Part shown: piece by piece, positions 46,288-57,500 of the stretch
How the letters are laid out: each line of letters begins with the position of its first letter
How positions within the stretch are numbered: position 1 is the stretch's first letter
Origin: Rhabdophis nuchalis
Lineage: Eukaryota > Chordata > Lepidosauria > Squamata > Natricidae
Assembly (NCBI GenBank): GCA_039707465.1
Contig: CM077647.1
Location: forward strand, 120,446,610-120,510,609
Length of the DNA: 64,000 nt
Reading direction: 5' to 3'
The notes under the pieces: model-generated
The model's database searches: none
Told to the model about the DNA's origin: nothing
The model's input: the letters and a program-made list of their open reading frames with translations, nothing else
Made by a program: the position numbers and the translations under genes

Positions 46288-46783
46288 CCCATACCAACTG
46301 ACTCATCTATAAAGACAGGTGAGGAGAGATCTTTCCTCCAGGCAGCTTCCACCACTCATAGTAAAGCAGTAGAGAAAGGGAAAACCCATCTCAAATTCCC
46401 TCCATAGAGACCTACCTATTAACGCTATTTCTATCTTTTGGCACAGAGGTCTCACAAATGACCAAACTCAGATTGTTCTATTTGGGATGCATTATGTAAA
46501 GTTTTTAGAGAAGTCTATACTGTGATCCTATCATTCCTTCTATGAGGAGAAGAAGAGAGAAGAGGACAACCAGCAAAATAGATGTTCTCAGATACAGTGA
46601 CAACTGGAGGTTGGAAGATCTGAAAGACCAAGTTGGGAATAGACTGGCATGCAGAAAATCTATCTATGGGGATACTAAGTCATCAATAGGGTGCAGCATA
46701 ATCAATCAGTGTCTTGGAAGATACTTTTCTTCCCTAGAATTTTCAATGGATTGCAGTCTTCCCCATTTTGGCACCCCCCTAAT

Positions 46784-46997
46784 CGGGGGTGGTTTCCGGC
46801 TGCTGCTACTGCTGATTTGCTCAGGGATGCACCATGTGAGTGCGCTATGCACACATGCACAGTACTAAAAAAATTGCTTCTGCGCATGCACAGAAGCCAA
46901 AAACAAGATCGGCACTGCCAAGAGAACCAGTTTAGGAGCGTGGCAGGCCAAGTTACTATCTACTTGGCCAGACCGAACCAGTAGGAACCCACCTCTG
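46784..46997. mobile_element. hAT-type element with 8-bp target duplication CCCCTAAT
   Basis: The termini CGGGGGTGGTTTCC and GGAACCCACCTCTG are imperfect inverted repeats, flanked by exact CCCCTAAT at 46776-46783 and 46998-47005. The interior includes GAACCAGTTTAGGAGCG and GACCGAACCAGTAGG. No coding capacity. Confidence 0.85.
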
Positions 46998-47005
46998 CCC
47001 CTAAT

Positions 47006-48292
47006 GTATTGGAAACGCAACTCTTAGAACCAGGATCCTATTGGGAATTCTGAGGACACCATACTGTGTGTATTTTTCCTTCAATTGAATATATTTTATT
47101 TATAAATTCTACCTTGTTTTTTATGGAACGGCACGAAGATCTACTGTATGGCAGCAGGTAAGCCTTTCAATTAAAGATGCAGCCTTTTAAAATACATAAA
47201 TAATGGATTTCAGTGCTAATGTTTATGGAGGAACAAGCTCCATTGAACAGTAAGCTTTACTTTTGCGTAAACATACATAGGATTGCACTGATAAAGCTTG
47301 GTGAGAGATTTATAACTTCAAAACTTCCTTATCTGGATAAAATAAGTTTGAGCATCTCCCAGCTGCAGTTTTCCTCCTCTTTTCAGGGGCAGATTATTGA
47401 GAGAAGGGAGGACAAGACAACTGTGTGATAATGTTACCTCAGGAAAATCAAAACAATTTCAAGAATGGGGAGGCAAAAGTTACTAGTGTACAGATCAGGC
47501 AATGTTAGCTTTACCCTTGATAAACTCATGTTTCAGTTCAATCATGAAAAATAAAAGGTGGGAAAATTTTCACTTGCAGTTGTGAAAGTAAATAATAGGG
47601 AAATCCCCAGGGATTTTGATGAGAAGCTGAAGGTACAGATGGGATGTATCTTTGTGATCACCTGGCAAAAGAGAAATATTCCAGAAAGCCAGTTATTTTG
47701 AAGCTTTCCTATGTAAAGGGCAATTCCTGACCAGTGCTTGTCCAAAATGAAAAGGATTACTTGGTCTCAAAGATGAAGTTTAATGGCCTCTTGGGGCAAA
47801 GGTCCACCTGATGGAAAGCTAATGCTTTCTTTTGGGCATTAACCCATTTTATAATAATGGTGGATTATGAACTTATGCCATGCTTTTGGTTTTGTAAATT
47901 ATTTTCTGCTTTAATGCTATATACATAAAGTCACCCAAAGTCACAATTTGTAAAATAGGTGGCCATGTAAATTGATTAAATAAATAACTCAATAAAATTC
48001 TGATAGCCCCTAGATTCTTGACCTTCCCTTATAACTAACTAGTAGCTACACATAGACACATAGGCTTTCTAGAGACTAGATCACATAACTGCATGTTTTT
48101 TTCTGAAGGTATTTCACCTTACATCTTAAAATGTTCGTTTTTCATCGAACATAACATTTTACAGTTACTGAAAATTATTTTCCATGGCTTTTCAGAAACC
48201 AGGATGACCCCAACAAGATATATTGTTATTAATATTAGTATTATTTCTGTTATGATTAAAAATCCAAATTTCTAATGAATTAGAAGTAGTCC
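47006..48292. other. Intron 1 sequence without recognised content
   Basis: AT-rich and unrecognised. The same applies to 44297-45433 (with a (CTTTT)n run near 44430-44465) and 48853-50169. Confidence 0.45.
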
Positions 48293-48415
48293 TTGTAGTC
48301 CTTCCTAGATTTGAGAGACAGTGATTGGCCAATGGTCACCCAGTTGGCTTGGTGCCCAAGGCAGGACTAGCAGGACCTCAGAGTTTCTAGTGCCTCAACT
48401 ACTACACCAAACATG
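48293..48415 (-). mobile_element. Sauria-SINE-like fragment
   Basis: On the minus strand: GTTTGGTGTAGTAGTTGAGG, CAGGTCCTGCTAGTCCTGCC and AAGCCAACTGGGTGACCATT follow the tRNA-like head and the adjoining body of the SINE family also seen at 60272. The 3' tail is missing. Confidence 0.72.
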
Positions 48416-48519
48416 TTATGCAATTGAGCAGTCAGAATATTTTTTCCAAAATAATTAGTTGACAGTGTTTCAAGTTGGACGTGTTATTTTGTTTCTGATT
48501 TAAATAAACTAAACTTAAA

Positions 48520-48852
48520 TGTAAAAAGTAAAGGTTCCCGTCACACATATGTGTTAGTCATTCCCTACTCTAGGGGTGGCGCACATCTCTGTTTCAAAGC
48601 CAAAGAGCCAATGCTGTCTGAAGATGTCTCCATGGTCATGTGGTCGGCATGACTAAATGCCGAAGGTGCACAGAACACTGTTACCTTTCCACCAAAGGTG
48701 GTTCCTATTTTTCTACTTGCACTTTTACATGCTTCCGAACGACTAGGTTGGCAGAAGTTGGGATACACGGCACTAGGGATTCAAACTGCCAAACTGCCGA
48801 CCTTCTGATCGATAAGCTCATTGTCTTAGCCACAGAGCCACCGTGTCCCAGT
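48520..48852 (-). mobile_element. tRNA-derived SINE, copy 3
   Basis: On the minus strand the head GGGACACGGTGGCTCTGTGG, CTAAGACAATGAGC and the B-box-like GGCAGTTTGAATCCCTAG are clear. The body runs to GGAACCTTTACTTTTTAC at its 3' end. It is the most complete of the three copies. Confidence 0.85.
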
Positions 48853-50169
48853 TTAGTCCCTTTAAACTAAACTTAGCAGATTTTTATTTAGTTCATTTTC
48901 CATGGGGAGCAAGAGGAAATCCTGCTTCCACTTTTTTGGATAATTTGCCCACAAATGTTAACAGTGCAAACTTTTGAGTACTACAGAAGTAGTTATATAA
49001 AATGGTTTCAAAGCCACATAAGGCACAAGGGTTTCCATCTTTGCACCAGCAATTGCTTTAGTTTGCCAGCAGCAATTTAAAGAGATCTGCGCCACCTTTT
49101 CGACTAATGTTTTCTATATAGGTTGGAATACCCCACTAGAGATGATGAAGGTTATGTTCTGAAGATGAGAAAGGTTGTTCTAAGCACTCTAGGCAGCAAT
49201 TGGAGATTTCCGTCAATAATTAAGATGACACCTGTACACAAGGGAATTCCAGCAACCAGAAAGGAAAAGTAAAGGCCTCTTTCAAGTTAGCATCTTCCAC
49301 AACTGTCTTTCTATGCTATTAATCCAGGCCAGCCTTTGTTCATTTACCAAGATATACCAGTAACCATGTTTGACTTCCAGGTAAGCTGGTTATGACATTG
49401 TAAAGAATACTAAACACCAATAAAAACTTTTGTCTTCCTATTCAATGCAAGCCTGATGGAAGTTGATGTAATCTGATAGGATTCATGCTGGACTTAGATT
49501 GTCAGTGGGAGGCCGAGTGTCTGGAATATATTATATTTATATTCTAGGAAGCTGTAATGTTTGTAAGGGAACAAACCATAACGTCTTATTATATATTTAG
49601 ATAGGTAAGCCACTTAGAAATAGTATTGATTGGAGCAGCATATAAACGTAATAAAATAAATAAATTATTATAAAGCATACACATCAAAATAAACTACTGC
49701 CTAATGTTAAGCAACCTTTCCCAATTGTGTCTGACGAATGCCCCAAATGTTTGTCCTTAGATTTTGAATGAGCTCTTTTTCTTGCAAACAATTATTTTTA
49801 TTTCTTACATAAATATATTTGCATAGTGTTTCTAAGTGTACAGAGCACATTACTTGCATTAACAAGTGTAATCTTATAACAATTCTGCTAGGTCACATTA
49901 TTATCCAGCAGATTACAACAGGAAGTTCTATTATTTGGGTTTCAGAGGAAAAGGTACACAATGTTTATGGGGCATCCATCCATTCATTCTAGGAAACGGA
50001 TTCAAGAGTCTACGTATCTCCATAAATCTTCCCTTGGTGCAAACACAAAGAGGAAGCAAAGAGGTGACAAAGAAAACAATCAACTCTTGATTATTAAATA
50101 TATTGATGTTGTTAATGCCTGGCAATTCTTTAAATTCAATTTCAAAATGATATTTCATTGCATGTGTGA

Positions 50170-50553
50170 CTGCAATCCTCGATTTACAACAGTTCATTTA
50201 ATGACCATTCAAAGTTTCAGTGGGATCGAAAAAAGTGACTTATGACCGTTTTTCACACTTATGTCCGTTGCTCCATCCCATGGTCATGTGACCAAAATTC
50301 AGATGCTTGGAAACAGACTCAGATTTATGACAGTTGCAGTTGCCAAGGCCATGTGACCACCTTTTGTGACCCCCTGACAAGCAAAGCCAACGGGGAAACA
50401 AGATTCACTTAACCATATTGCTAAATTAACAACTGCAGTGATTAACAACTTTGGCCAGAAAGGTCATAAAATGGGGGACACTCACTTAACAACTATCTCA
50501 CTTAGCAACATCAATTTTGGGCTCAACTGTGGTTGTAAGTCAAGGACTACCTA
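50170..50553 (+). mobile_element. Tigger-like non-autonomous DNA transposon, copy 11
   Basis: GCAATCCTCGATTTACAACA to GTAAGTCAAGGACTACCTA with interior TCATGTGACCAAAATTCAGA and CACTTAACAACTATCTCACT. The left terminus is slightly eroded. Confidence 0.8.
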
Positions 50554-50817
50554 AAGTAGCACTTGTCTGACAATGATGGTACGTCAGCTTTAGAGGGCAG
50601 TCCGATATCTTGGGAAAAGTTACAGCTACTTTTACAAATTTGAGACCACTGTTACAAATTCACACTTCTGCAAACTCCAAAGTATCTTTCTGGAATAAAG
50701 CACTTTATAGCCCTAATGGCAATTTTGTAAAATAAGATAAGGAAAACACAGCAAGGAGAAATGGAGGCACTTCAATTCTCCCAAATCCTGGCTTTATTTT
50801 GCCTGAGGCATTAAAGC

Positions 50818-51296
50818 TGTGATGGTGAATCTATGGCATGTGTGCCAGAGATGGCACCCAGAGCACTCTCTGTGGACATGCGTGCCGTCGTCAGCTGCAC
50901 TTCCGGGTTGTGCACATGCACGCTGGCCAGCTGATTTTGTGCATGCGCATGACTGAACCCGGACGTGCAGCTAGCAACAGTGCACATGCACGTTGGCCCG
51001 CCGCTCACTTCCAGGTTCCGCCTCGTGCATGCATGAAGGCGAGCTGGCTGGCGCACAAGCACATGATGGAACCTGGTAGAGAGTGGCTGGCCACATGCGC
51101 ATGTGCACCGGACCAGCTGGCCTGCACACTTGCCCGTGACGGAACCCAAAAGTGTAGCTGGCCACTGTGCGCATGCGCACTAGCCAGCTGCTCTCTTCTG
51201 GGTTTTAATGCTCTGGCATGCGCACGCATGCTAACATGCACATGTACACAAATGCTCCTGTTTTGGCACTCAGCACCAAAAAGGTTAGCGACCAAG
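50818..51296. mobile_element. hAT-type element, CAGTGATGGCGAACCT family, eroded
   Basis: The left end CTGTGATGGTGAATCTATGG and right end AAAAGGTTAGCGACCAAGTG correspond to the family termini. The interior is a series of GCATGCGCAC-like repeats with many potential Z-DNA alternating purine-pyrimidine steps. Open frames across it on both strands are spurious. Confidence 0.72.
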
Positions 51297-54117
51297 TGCT
51301 TTCAAGTATCTTGAAACAATTCTGTTCTCATCTATCCTGTGTGATCTGGCTAGTTGAAGAAATCCCTGCAGCAATGGAAATAAAAAGAAGTGTCACAGAA
51401 ATGAATTAATGGTTTTTAAACACCTTTTCTCCTTTAATATTAATAGTACACATACACCTGCACAGGATACCTTGATCTTGAATGTCAAACTTGATATTGA
51501 TCCTCACACATTACTTTGCAGACCAGTAGAATGAGCGAAGCAGTCTAAGGGTGGAGCAAGCGATCAATTTTCATTTGTTTATAAAACCAAACTTTTTCAA
51601 GTGTATATGTATTCTTGGAATAAAAAGTAAGCCGCCTATCGCACTTAATTTACTAAATAATATTGTTTATTAAGTCTTTTTTTTCTTAAAAAGAAAAATG
51701 TGCTTATGTAAATTATCCCCAAAACCTCTCCAAAAATTCGGTCAAGTAGTTATTTGGTCTACAGAGTTTCTTATGAAATGATTTACTATTGGTCATGCAC
51801 AACTATTCTATGGGAGTCAAAGGAATTCAATATTTAACCCTTTTGATTCCTGGTCCTGGACAGAAACTACAGAGGAAAATATCCTGTTTACTCCGCTTCA
51901 GAAGGCCTCCCATGATCCCAGCTGGAAAATGATGGATCCTTGAGGATAAATAGCAGGAAAGATGATAAACGTACATAAAATTACACATGGAGTAAAGAAA
52001 ATGGCACTCCCCCTCCCTTATAATACTAGAATTGTAACATTTAATGAACTTGAATGGCAGGTCAAACAAAACTAGCATTTCACCATAGATCACATAATTT
52101 GAGTTGGAATTCATTTAATTAACATATAATAATCCCTACCAGCTTGGATATCCTTAACAGCAAACTAGACAAATTCACAAGTAATTGAGGGTAATATGCT
52201 AGGATTGAGGAGTCCAGAGCAATTGTTCTCAAGCTCCTTTATATGTCCCTTCAATCACTGTTAACTCTCCATAGAAGGAAGAAGAGACATGGCCATCAGA
52301 TTCAAAGCCCAGAGTTTTTAGCCAGTGTTAAAATTCTGGCTATATGCTATATGCTATATATGCTAACAGCTGTATGGCTTTTCTGAGAACATAAGCAGGG
52401 ACTCTCTGAATAACAACAACTTCTAGGAGAAAATATGGTTGATCTCATTCTTAGGTGATTCCTATCTAATTGGTCACTTTGGGAAATGAGCCATGGCCTG
52501 ATCCAGTGTTTTCTGGATTACACTTATAGTTTGGTTTGCATACACCATCCATTCAGATAGCATGAAAATACAGGGCTATTCAGACGTCATACCTGTTGTT
52601 CTTCCATGATACCTTATGGATAGAGATTTATTTTGTTGGTGGAAGAGCCCTATAAAGTCCACGTTTAACTATTTCTTTTCTGAATTCCACGCTTTTAAAT
52701 AAAATGTAGCATCATGCATTCTTTTTCAGTGATAATAAATTTTAATATGAATTTCAACAGTTACAAAAGTGCCCTCTATTCAATCAAGTCAACTACCACT
52801 TTTCCCAATGGCTATTTTGTTCTGAGAAATTGAGATACTGCTATCTCAAAAGCAGATTGCTGACAGGTTCAATAGCAGAACAATCCCTCTCTCCCCATGG
52901 ACTGGCAATGAATGTGAAAAGAATTATTATTAACCAGGATGTGTGACTATCATTGCTTGAGTTGATGTCTCATCTGGAAAGAGTACATCCCATTATTGGG
53001 TTCTCCTGTGTTTTAATTACTGTTTTCTGATTTAGCATTTCTATCCTTTTGCTTTGCAGAAGTATTGGACTGTTAAGTCCTAGAAATCCTATTAGCATAT
53101 TGGCTGAGAATTCTGGAAGCTGTAATCCTAACATATTTGCAGGATGTTGTATTCAGAAGGCTGCTCTATTGCAAGTAGGGTAGCAAATTAAGCTACTCCA
53201 TACTCATCACACAGATTTTTGCCTAGGAAAAAAATGCTTCTGAATGGTGTAGTGAGCAAAGTGCTTTGGCTTTGTTTCATGGCATTTAAAAATGTGAATT
53301 GTTGGACCATATATCTAAGGGCATCTCCACAGAGCTATAGTCCCAAACTGTTTTTCTTGTATGCTGTAAATGGCAGGGTTGTCAAAAAAAAAAAGGGGGG
53401 GGGGAAGCTGAAAACTTTTTACTCTGTGTCAAATGCTGTAATGGGGAGGCGAGGGGGGTTGAGGGAGAGCACTGAAGCAATGTAACAACAGATTTGGCTT
53501 GTGACTGCTGATTACCTCAATTATCGCACTTTGAGAAAAGCGGCCTGACCTTAGGGCAAAAGTTTAACTTCACTATCCTTTACACCTGATTGTTTCTGAG
53601 CAATTGTCATAATTACACAAATTGTGCTAACTGGCTCAACGATCAATTTTGCAGAGAAACAGTTTGCTAGTTTGTTATTCTTTTCTTCTTCCACCTTCTG
53701 TCAATCAGGGTTTTTTTTTACATTTAGGAAAGGATAATTTGCAACCCACCCTTTCCTCTGCAGAAAACCTTCTCTGTCTATTTGCCTGGAAATTGAGGGT
53801 CTCTGAGCTGCAAATTTCAAAGCTTCTTTGCTTAGTCAATGTCCTTTTTTTTTAAAGGAACATATTCCAGGAGCATGAACACAATTGGTCAAGCTATGCA
53901 GCAACTTCAACTAAAAGTTGAATCATTCTCAGAACCTGGGTAATAGCTTTTGAAAGAAGTTAGGAGAGTCCTACAAATCCTCACTGTATAGAAAACAGGT
54001 TGAAAGTTGCATTCCTCATTGTTGCCGTCTACACTTATATTATATACACAAACCCAGAAATAGAGATGGTTTCTCCATTTTACACTCTTACTTTTGGTTT
54101 TACACGATTTTGCTAAT
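51297..54117. other. Intron 1 sequence without recognised content
   Basis: The longest stretch in the window with no recognised repeat or exon (about 2.8 kb). It may be ordinary unique intron and is a reasonable place to look for conserved non-coding elements. Confidence 0.45.
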
Positions 54118-54492
54118 ATAGGTAGTCCTCATCTTTGAATTTTTGCTGTTAAGTGAGAAATACATTAAGTGAGTTTTGCCCCATTTTACAACTTTTGCCA
54201 CATTTGTTAAGTGAATCACTGCAGTTCTTAAATTAATAACATGGTTGTTAAGTGAATCTGGTTTCGCCATTGACTTTGCTTGTCAGAAGGTCATAAAAGA
54301 GTCAGATAAACTCAAGAACACTGCAACCGTCATACATGTGAGTCAGTTCTGAATTATCCAAATGTAAATCACATGACCACGGGGATGCTGCAATGGTCAT
54401 AAGTGTGAAAAATGGTCCTGTCATTTTTTTCAGTGCTGTTGTAACTTCGAATAGTCACTAGGTGAACAGTTGCAAGTCGAGGCCTGCCTGCA
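54118..54492 (-). mobile_element. Tigger-like non-autonomous DNA transposon, copy 12
   Basis: Antisense copy starting TATAGGTAGTCCTCATCTTT and ending GCAAGTCGAGGCCTGCCTG; interior TTGACTTTGCTTGTCAGAAG, CATGACCACGGGGATGC. Confidence 0.8.
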
Positions 54493-56189
54493 ACTATGGA
54501 TATGAAAATGAACATTTGCTTTTTTATGGTTCTACAAGAATTATTTTAAAAAAGGGAGAATAATCTGCTTTTAGCAATTTATGAGCATGCATTTCTAAAT
54601 ATCTACAGGTGAAAAAAATTCTCAGTCAACTCTCTTTGCTGACAATACTCATTATCTCCTGCTTTTCAAGTTAATCCTTTTTTTTCAATCTTCATCATCT
54701 TCTCTCCAAAGGTACCTTTGTTATTCAAAATAATGTTCAAGCAAACTGGCACAGTAAGTATTTAAATTATTGATTATAATAGAACAGGTACCATTTCTAG
54801 CAGGTCCTAAAAAGGTAATTCCCACAAACTATGAATTTACACAAAATGCCACACAAAGAGCAGGAACTATTCAGAGGCACAACTCCAGCTTCAAATAGAG
54901 AACTGTAGATCATACAAACCTTCTGCCACCATCTTCCATACTAGAGAACAGATCATTCATTTCAGGATACTTAAAATAAACCAAACTTCTTTTTGGTGGC
55001 AGGCACATGATTATTTGTAAAGCTTTGAAGCAAACTAATAGGATAAGAGTATATTAGTATTTGATTTAAAACAAAAACAAAAACAAAACTTGCAGCTATG
55101 GAGTACAAAGTTCAGTCGTGGTTCTCAAAAGAGTTTATTTTCTATGTCTTTAAAGTGGCTTGCCAGGGATTTGTCTTGTGACATCTAAACTTAAGTGCTC
55201 AGAATGGCTGTCTCCTTAGAGACAAAATCCAACATGAACCTGAAAATAACAAATCCGGGGGTGGGGTGTAGAAACCCCTTCAAATATGGCCAGGTTTTTT
55301 TCTATCCAGTTTTCTCCACTGTGCCTGGATTACAATTCCCTTGATATCTCAGCCACCACGATGAAGGCACAGGACGACTGTGAAGCTCAAGACATCCAGA
55401 GGGACCAAGAAGGCTGCTTTAAGGAACATAGCTGTGTCCTCTGTGATAGCAGCACCAAAGATTGCACTGCTCTGTAGAATTTGGACAGGGTTACCCCTTT
55501 TGGGGGGGGGGAGGGGGCGGACATTATTCCCTGAGCTGGGTGGTGATGGCAGTGGGTGATGTTAGTTCAACTTCGTTTAGGCACTCAAGGTTACAAAAGG
55601 GCAGTGAGGAATTGGCCGCTGTTACTAACATCAAACAAGAAAAGAGGAAAAAAGGGGGAGAGCTATTTTTTTCACGAAGCTGATCTGTAGTCTACTGACA
55701 CATATTTATGGAAACATTAAGCAAGATTTAACCTCCGTGGAGAACTGGAGGCAACGTAATGAGCACGTACCTCTCCAGATCAATGAATCTCTCTGCTCCC
55801 TCCATAGTCACACCCTCCCTCTAACTTATATAGGAATCCTAACAAGACAGAATATGGGTCTGTGGATACAGTTCATTCGAATGAATACAGTTCACTCCGA
55901 CTATATTCCCATGAGATTGTCAGCAGGGGAACTGCAATTTCATGCCATTTTAATCAGAGAGAAACAGAGAGAGATGTGACACAAGAAGTGTTAATGTTAA
56001 CATATAACCCACAAACAGAAGTCTCAAATATTATCACATTACCAGTCATAGTCACTTCAAAGTGCTCTACATTAAACACCCTCCCTGTTCGGCACATAAA
56101 ATACCTCTTTCCCCTTGTTAGGTTACCTCGCCCTTGATATCCGTTTGATGTTAAAGACACCCCCCCCCCCCTCTTTTAGGTAGCTAGAA
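54493..56189. other. Intron 1 sequence next to exon 1
   Basis: No repeat family recognised. A poly-C run marks 56159-56172 close to the edge of the CpG-rich region. Confidence 0.45.
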
Positions 56190-57500
56190 TAATGAAGGGG
56201 AAAGGAAGGTGAAGTTAAAAATCGGCTTTTGCCGCGGTAGAAGACGCGACAGGAGGAGGAGGAGGAGGTCGAGGAAGGCTTCCGAGAGACTTACCAGAAC
56301 ATGTCCGAATCGTTCTTCCAATTCCTCAGCATTAGGCATAGGTAGTTTGGGGGGTGCAGGCTGTTTGGGGGGTAAAGGCGAAGAAGCAGTCGGTTGGGGT
56401 TTAATCTCCTTCGCTGGAGACATTTCCATGCTGCTGGCTGCATTGCCCATTCTCAGATTTTTAAGATTACAAAATAAAATCTGGAAAAAGGCTGCGAGTT
56501 GAAAATTCCCCCGATTTTCCCCTGAAGCAGAAAACGTTTCAAGGGGAGGAAGAGTCTCCTATAAGAAAAATCACACCCATAAAATAAAATAATAATAAAA
56601 ACAGGCGGGAAAAAGGTGGAGGGTGTTCCAGAAACTCCCTGCACGTGCTTAAAAAAAAAAAAAATCTCCTAAGGCAAGAAGGAGCCGTGACGGTTGTCCA
56701 TGACTTTGCTCTAGCGTCTGGAGTTACCGGAAACGGGAGAAATAACGGCCGCGGCGGAGTATAGGGAACGTCGCCCAACGAAGTGACCGCTGAGCTCCGC
56801 TCCTGTGGGGCCACCACCAGGCAGGAGAGCGCTGCCTCGCGCTTTTCTGCATTCAAATGGATGGGCTCAATTTCCACGCGAAGGTAGCAACGCAACTTTT
56901 TTTCTGAAAAAGGAGGCGCATCCTCTGATCCGCTGCAAGCGGCGGAGAGAGAGACACAACGCGTGGCCGCTCTCGGAAAGGCGAGAAGTGACGAGCTGCT
57001 CAGCTTAACTTCCCCCTCGCCTCCACCCCCAAAAGAGGAAGGCTCGAAAGCGAGGGCACAGGAAGTCACAATGCAGGTGTTTTGGCTTGGAATATTCGTG
57101 CGCCGAAAATAAGCTAGCGGCAACTTTTCTACACCGCTGTGCTGCAGGTCCCCTTCTGTAGAGGTCGCAGGCGAAAACGTTAGACCTCTCCTCCGGTGGC
57201 TTCGTCCATTGGCACGGAAGGTCTCCGCTGGGCTGAAAGGCAGAAAGCAGCCGCAGAGGGAGCGCGCGGATTTCGCAAAGACTGGGATGGGTAGATGGGG
57301 AAAGCAGGGGAAGAGAGCCGAGAGGGACGACGCAGCTTGCCCATTCCCCCAGGCAGGAGCCTTGGCCTGGAAGGGAGGAGACGCCGAGGAGGAAAAAGGA
57401 GGGGGACGAAGTAGCAGTCACCTGCTAGTGGAATGAGGGTCTCGGGCAGCAATAGCAACCGAGGCAAGAGACGGGAGCAGAACTCCCTGGGTCTCAAAGC
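56190..57500 (-). promoter_or_regulatory. FMNL1: CpG-rich promoter and 5' UTR region of FMNL1
   Basis: Around and upstream of the FMNL1 start codon the DNA changes from AT-rich to CpG-rich, densest at about 56680-57480 (for example CGGCCGCGGCGG near 56750 and many CG dinucleotides to 57480). This is what a vertebrate CpG-island promoter looks like, and its position fits a transcription start upstream of exon 1. The exact start site, any non-coding first exon and a TATA box cannot be fixed from sequence. Several overlapping long open frames here on both strands are by-products of the base composition. Confidence 0.7.
56295..56450 (-). CDS. FMNL1: FMNL1 coding exon 1 (N terminus)
   Basis: The exon encodes 52 residues from the initiator methionine to ...EERFGHVL and ends in a strong donor (CTG|GTAAGT) at phase 0. 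The start MGNAAS fits the N-myristoylation pattern G-x-x-x-S at residues 2-6; myristoylation is known to bring FMNL proteins to membranes. A proline- and lysine-rich stretch follows (PPKQPAPPKLPMP at about residues 27-39), then ELEERF, the first conserved element of the GTPase-binding domain shared by FMNL1, 2 and 3. PPKQPAPPK is the FMNL1-type signature. The start is supported by A at -3 and G at +4. The linker appears several residues longer than mammalian FMNL1 as I recall it. An apparent open frame reading on to 56184 is intron, because it leaves the FMNL sequence exactly at the donor. Confidence 0.93.

Larger units (their letters stand above)
5910..56450 (-). other. FMNL1: FMNL1 gene, 5' part (exons 1-5 and introns 1-4)
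   Basis: This interval runs from the FMNL1 start codon to the end of the fifth coding exon, read on the minus strand. FMNL1 is a diaphanous-related formin that nucleates, bundles or severs actin filaments in leukocytes and other motile cells under control of Rho-family GTPases. The five exons join in frame (phases 0, 0, 0, 2, 2) and give about 160 residues that follow vertebrate FMNL1 as I remember it, with the proline-rich segment that separates FMNL1 from FMNL2 and FMNL3. The catalytic FH1, FH2 and DAD parts are not in the window. Introns measure about 30.7 kb (intron 1), 5.0 kb, 1.9 kb and 12.4 kb and are filled mainly with transposable elements. The assignment rests on reading the translated exons, not on a database search. 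Confidence 0.93.

Noticed and set aside
50811..51314. 158-codon plus-strand and 112-codon minus-strand ORFs rich in His, Cys and Ala
   Set aside because: They lie inside an eroded hAT element with GCATGCGCAC-like repeats; similar frames appear in its relatives at 58.9 and 61.2 kb.
56184..56294. Extension of the FMNL1 exon 1 reading frame (SLSEAFLDLLLLLLS...)
   Set aside because: FMNL similarity stops exactly at a consensus GTAAGT donor and continues in exon 2; the extension is intron translated from a GGA repeat.
56539..57497. Long open frames (up to 194 codons) across the CpG-rich region upstream of FMNL1 exon 1
   Set aside because: Several frames on both strands overlap in a CpG-rich promoter; no protein motif was seen, and stops are rare in GC-rich DNA.
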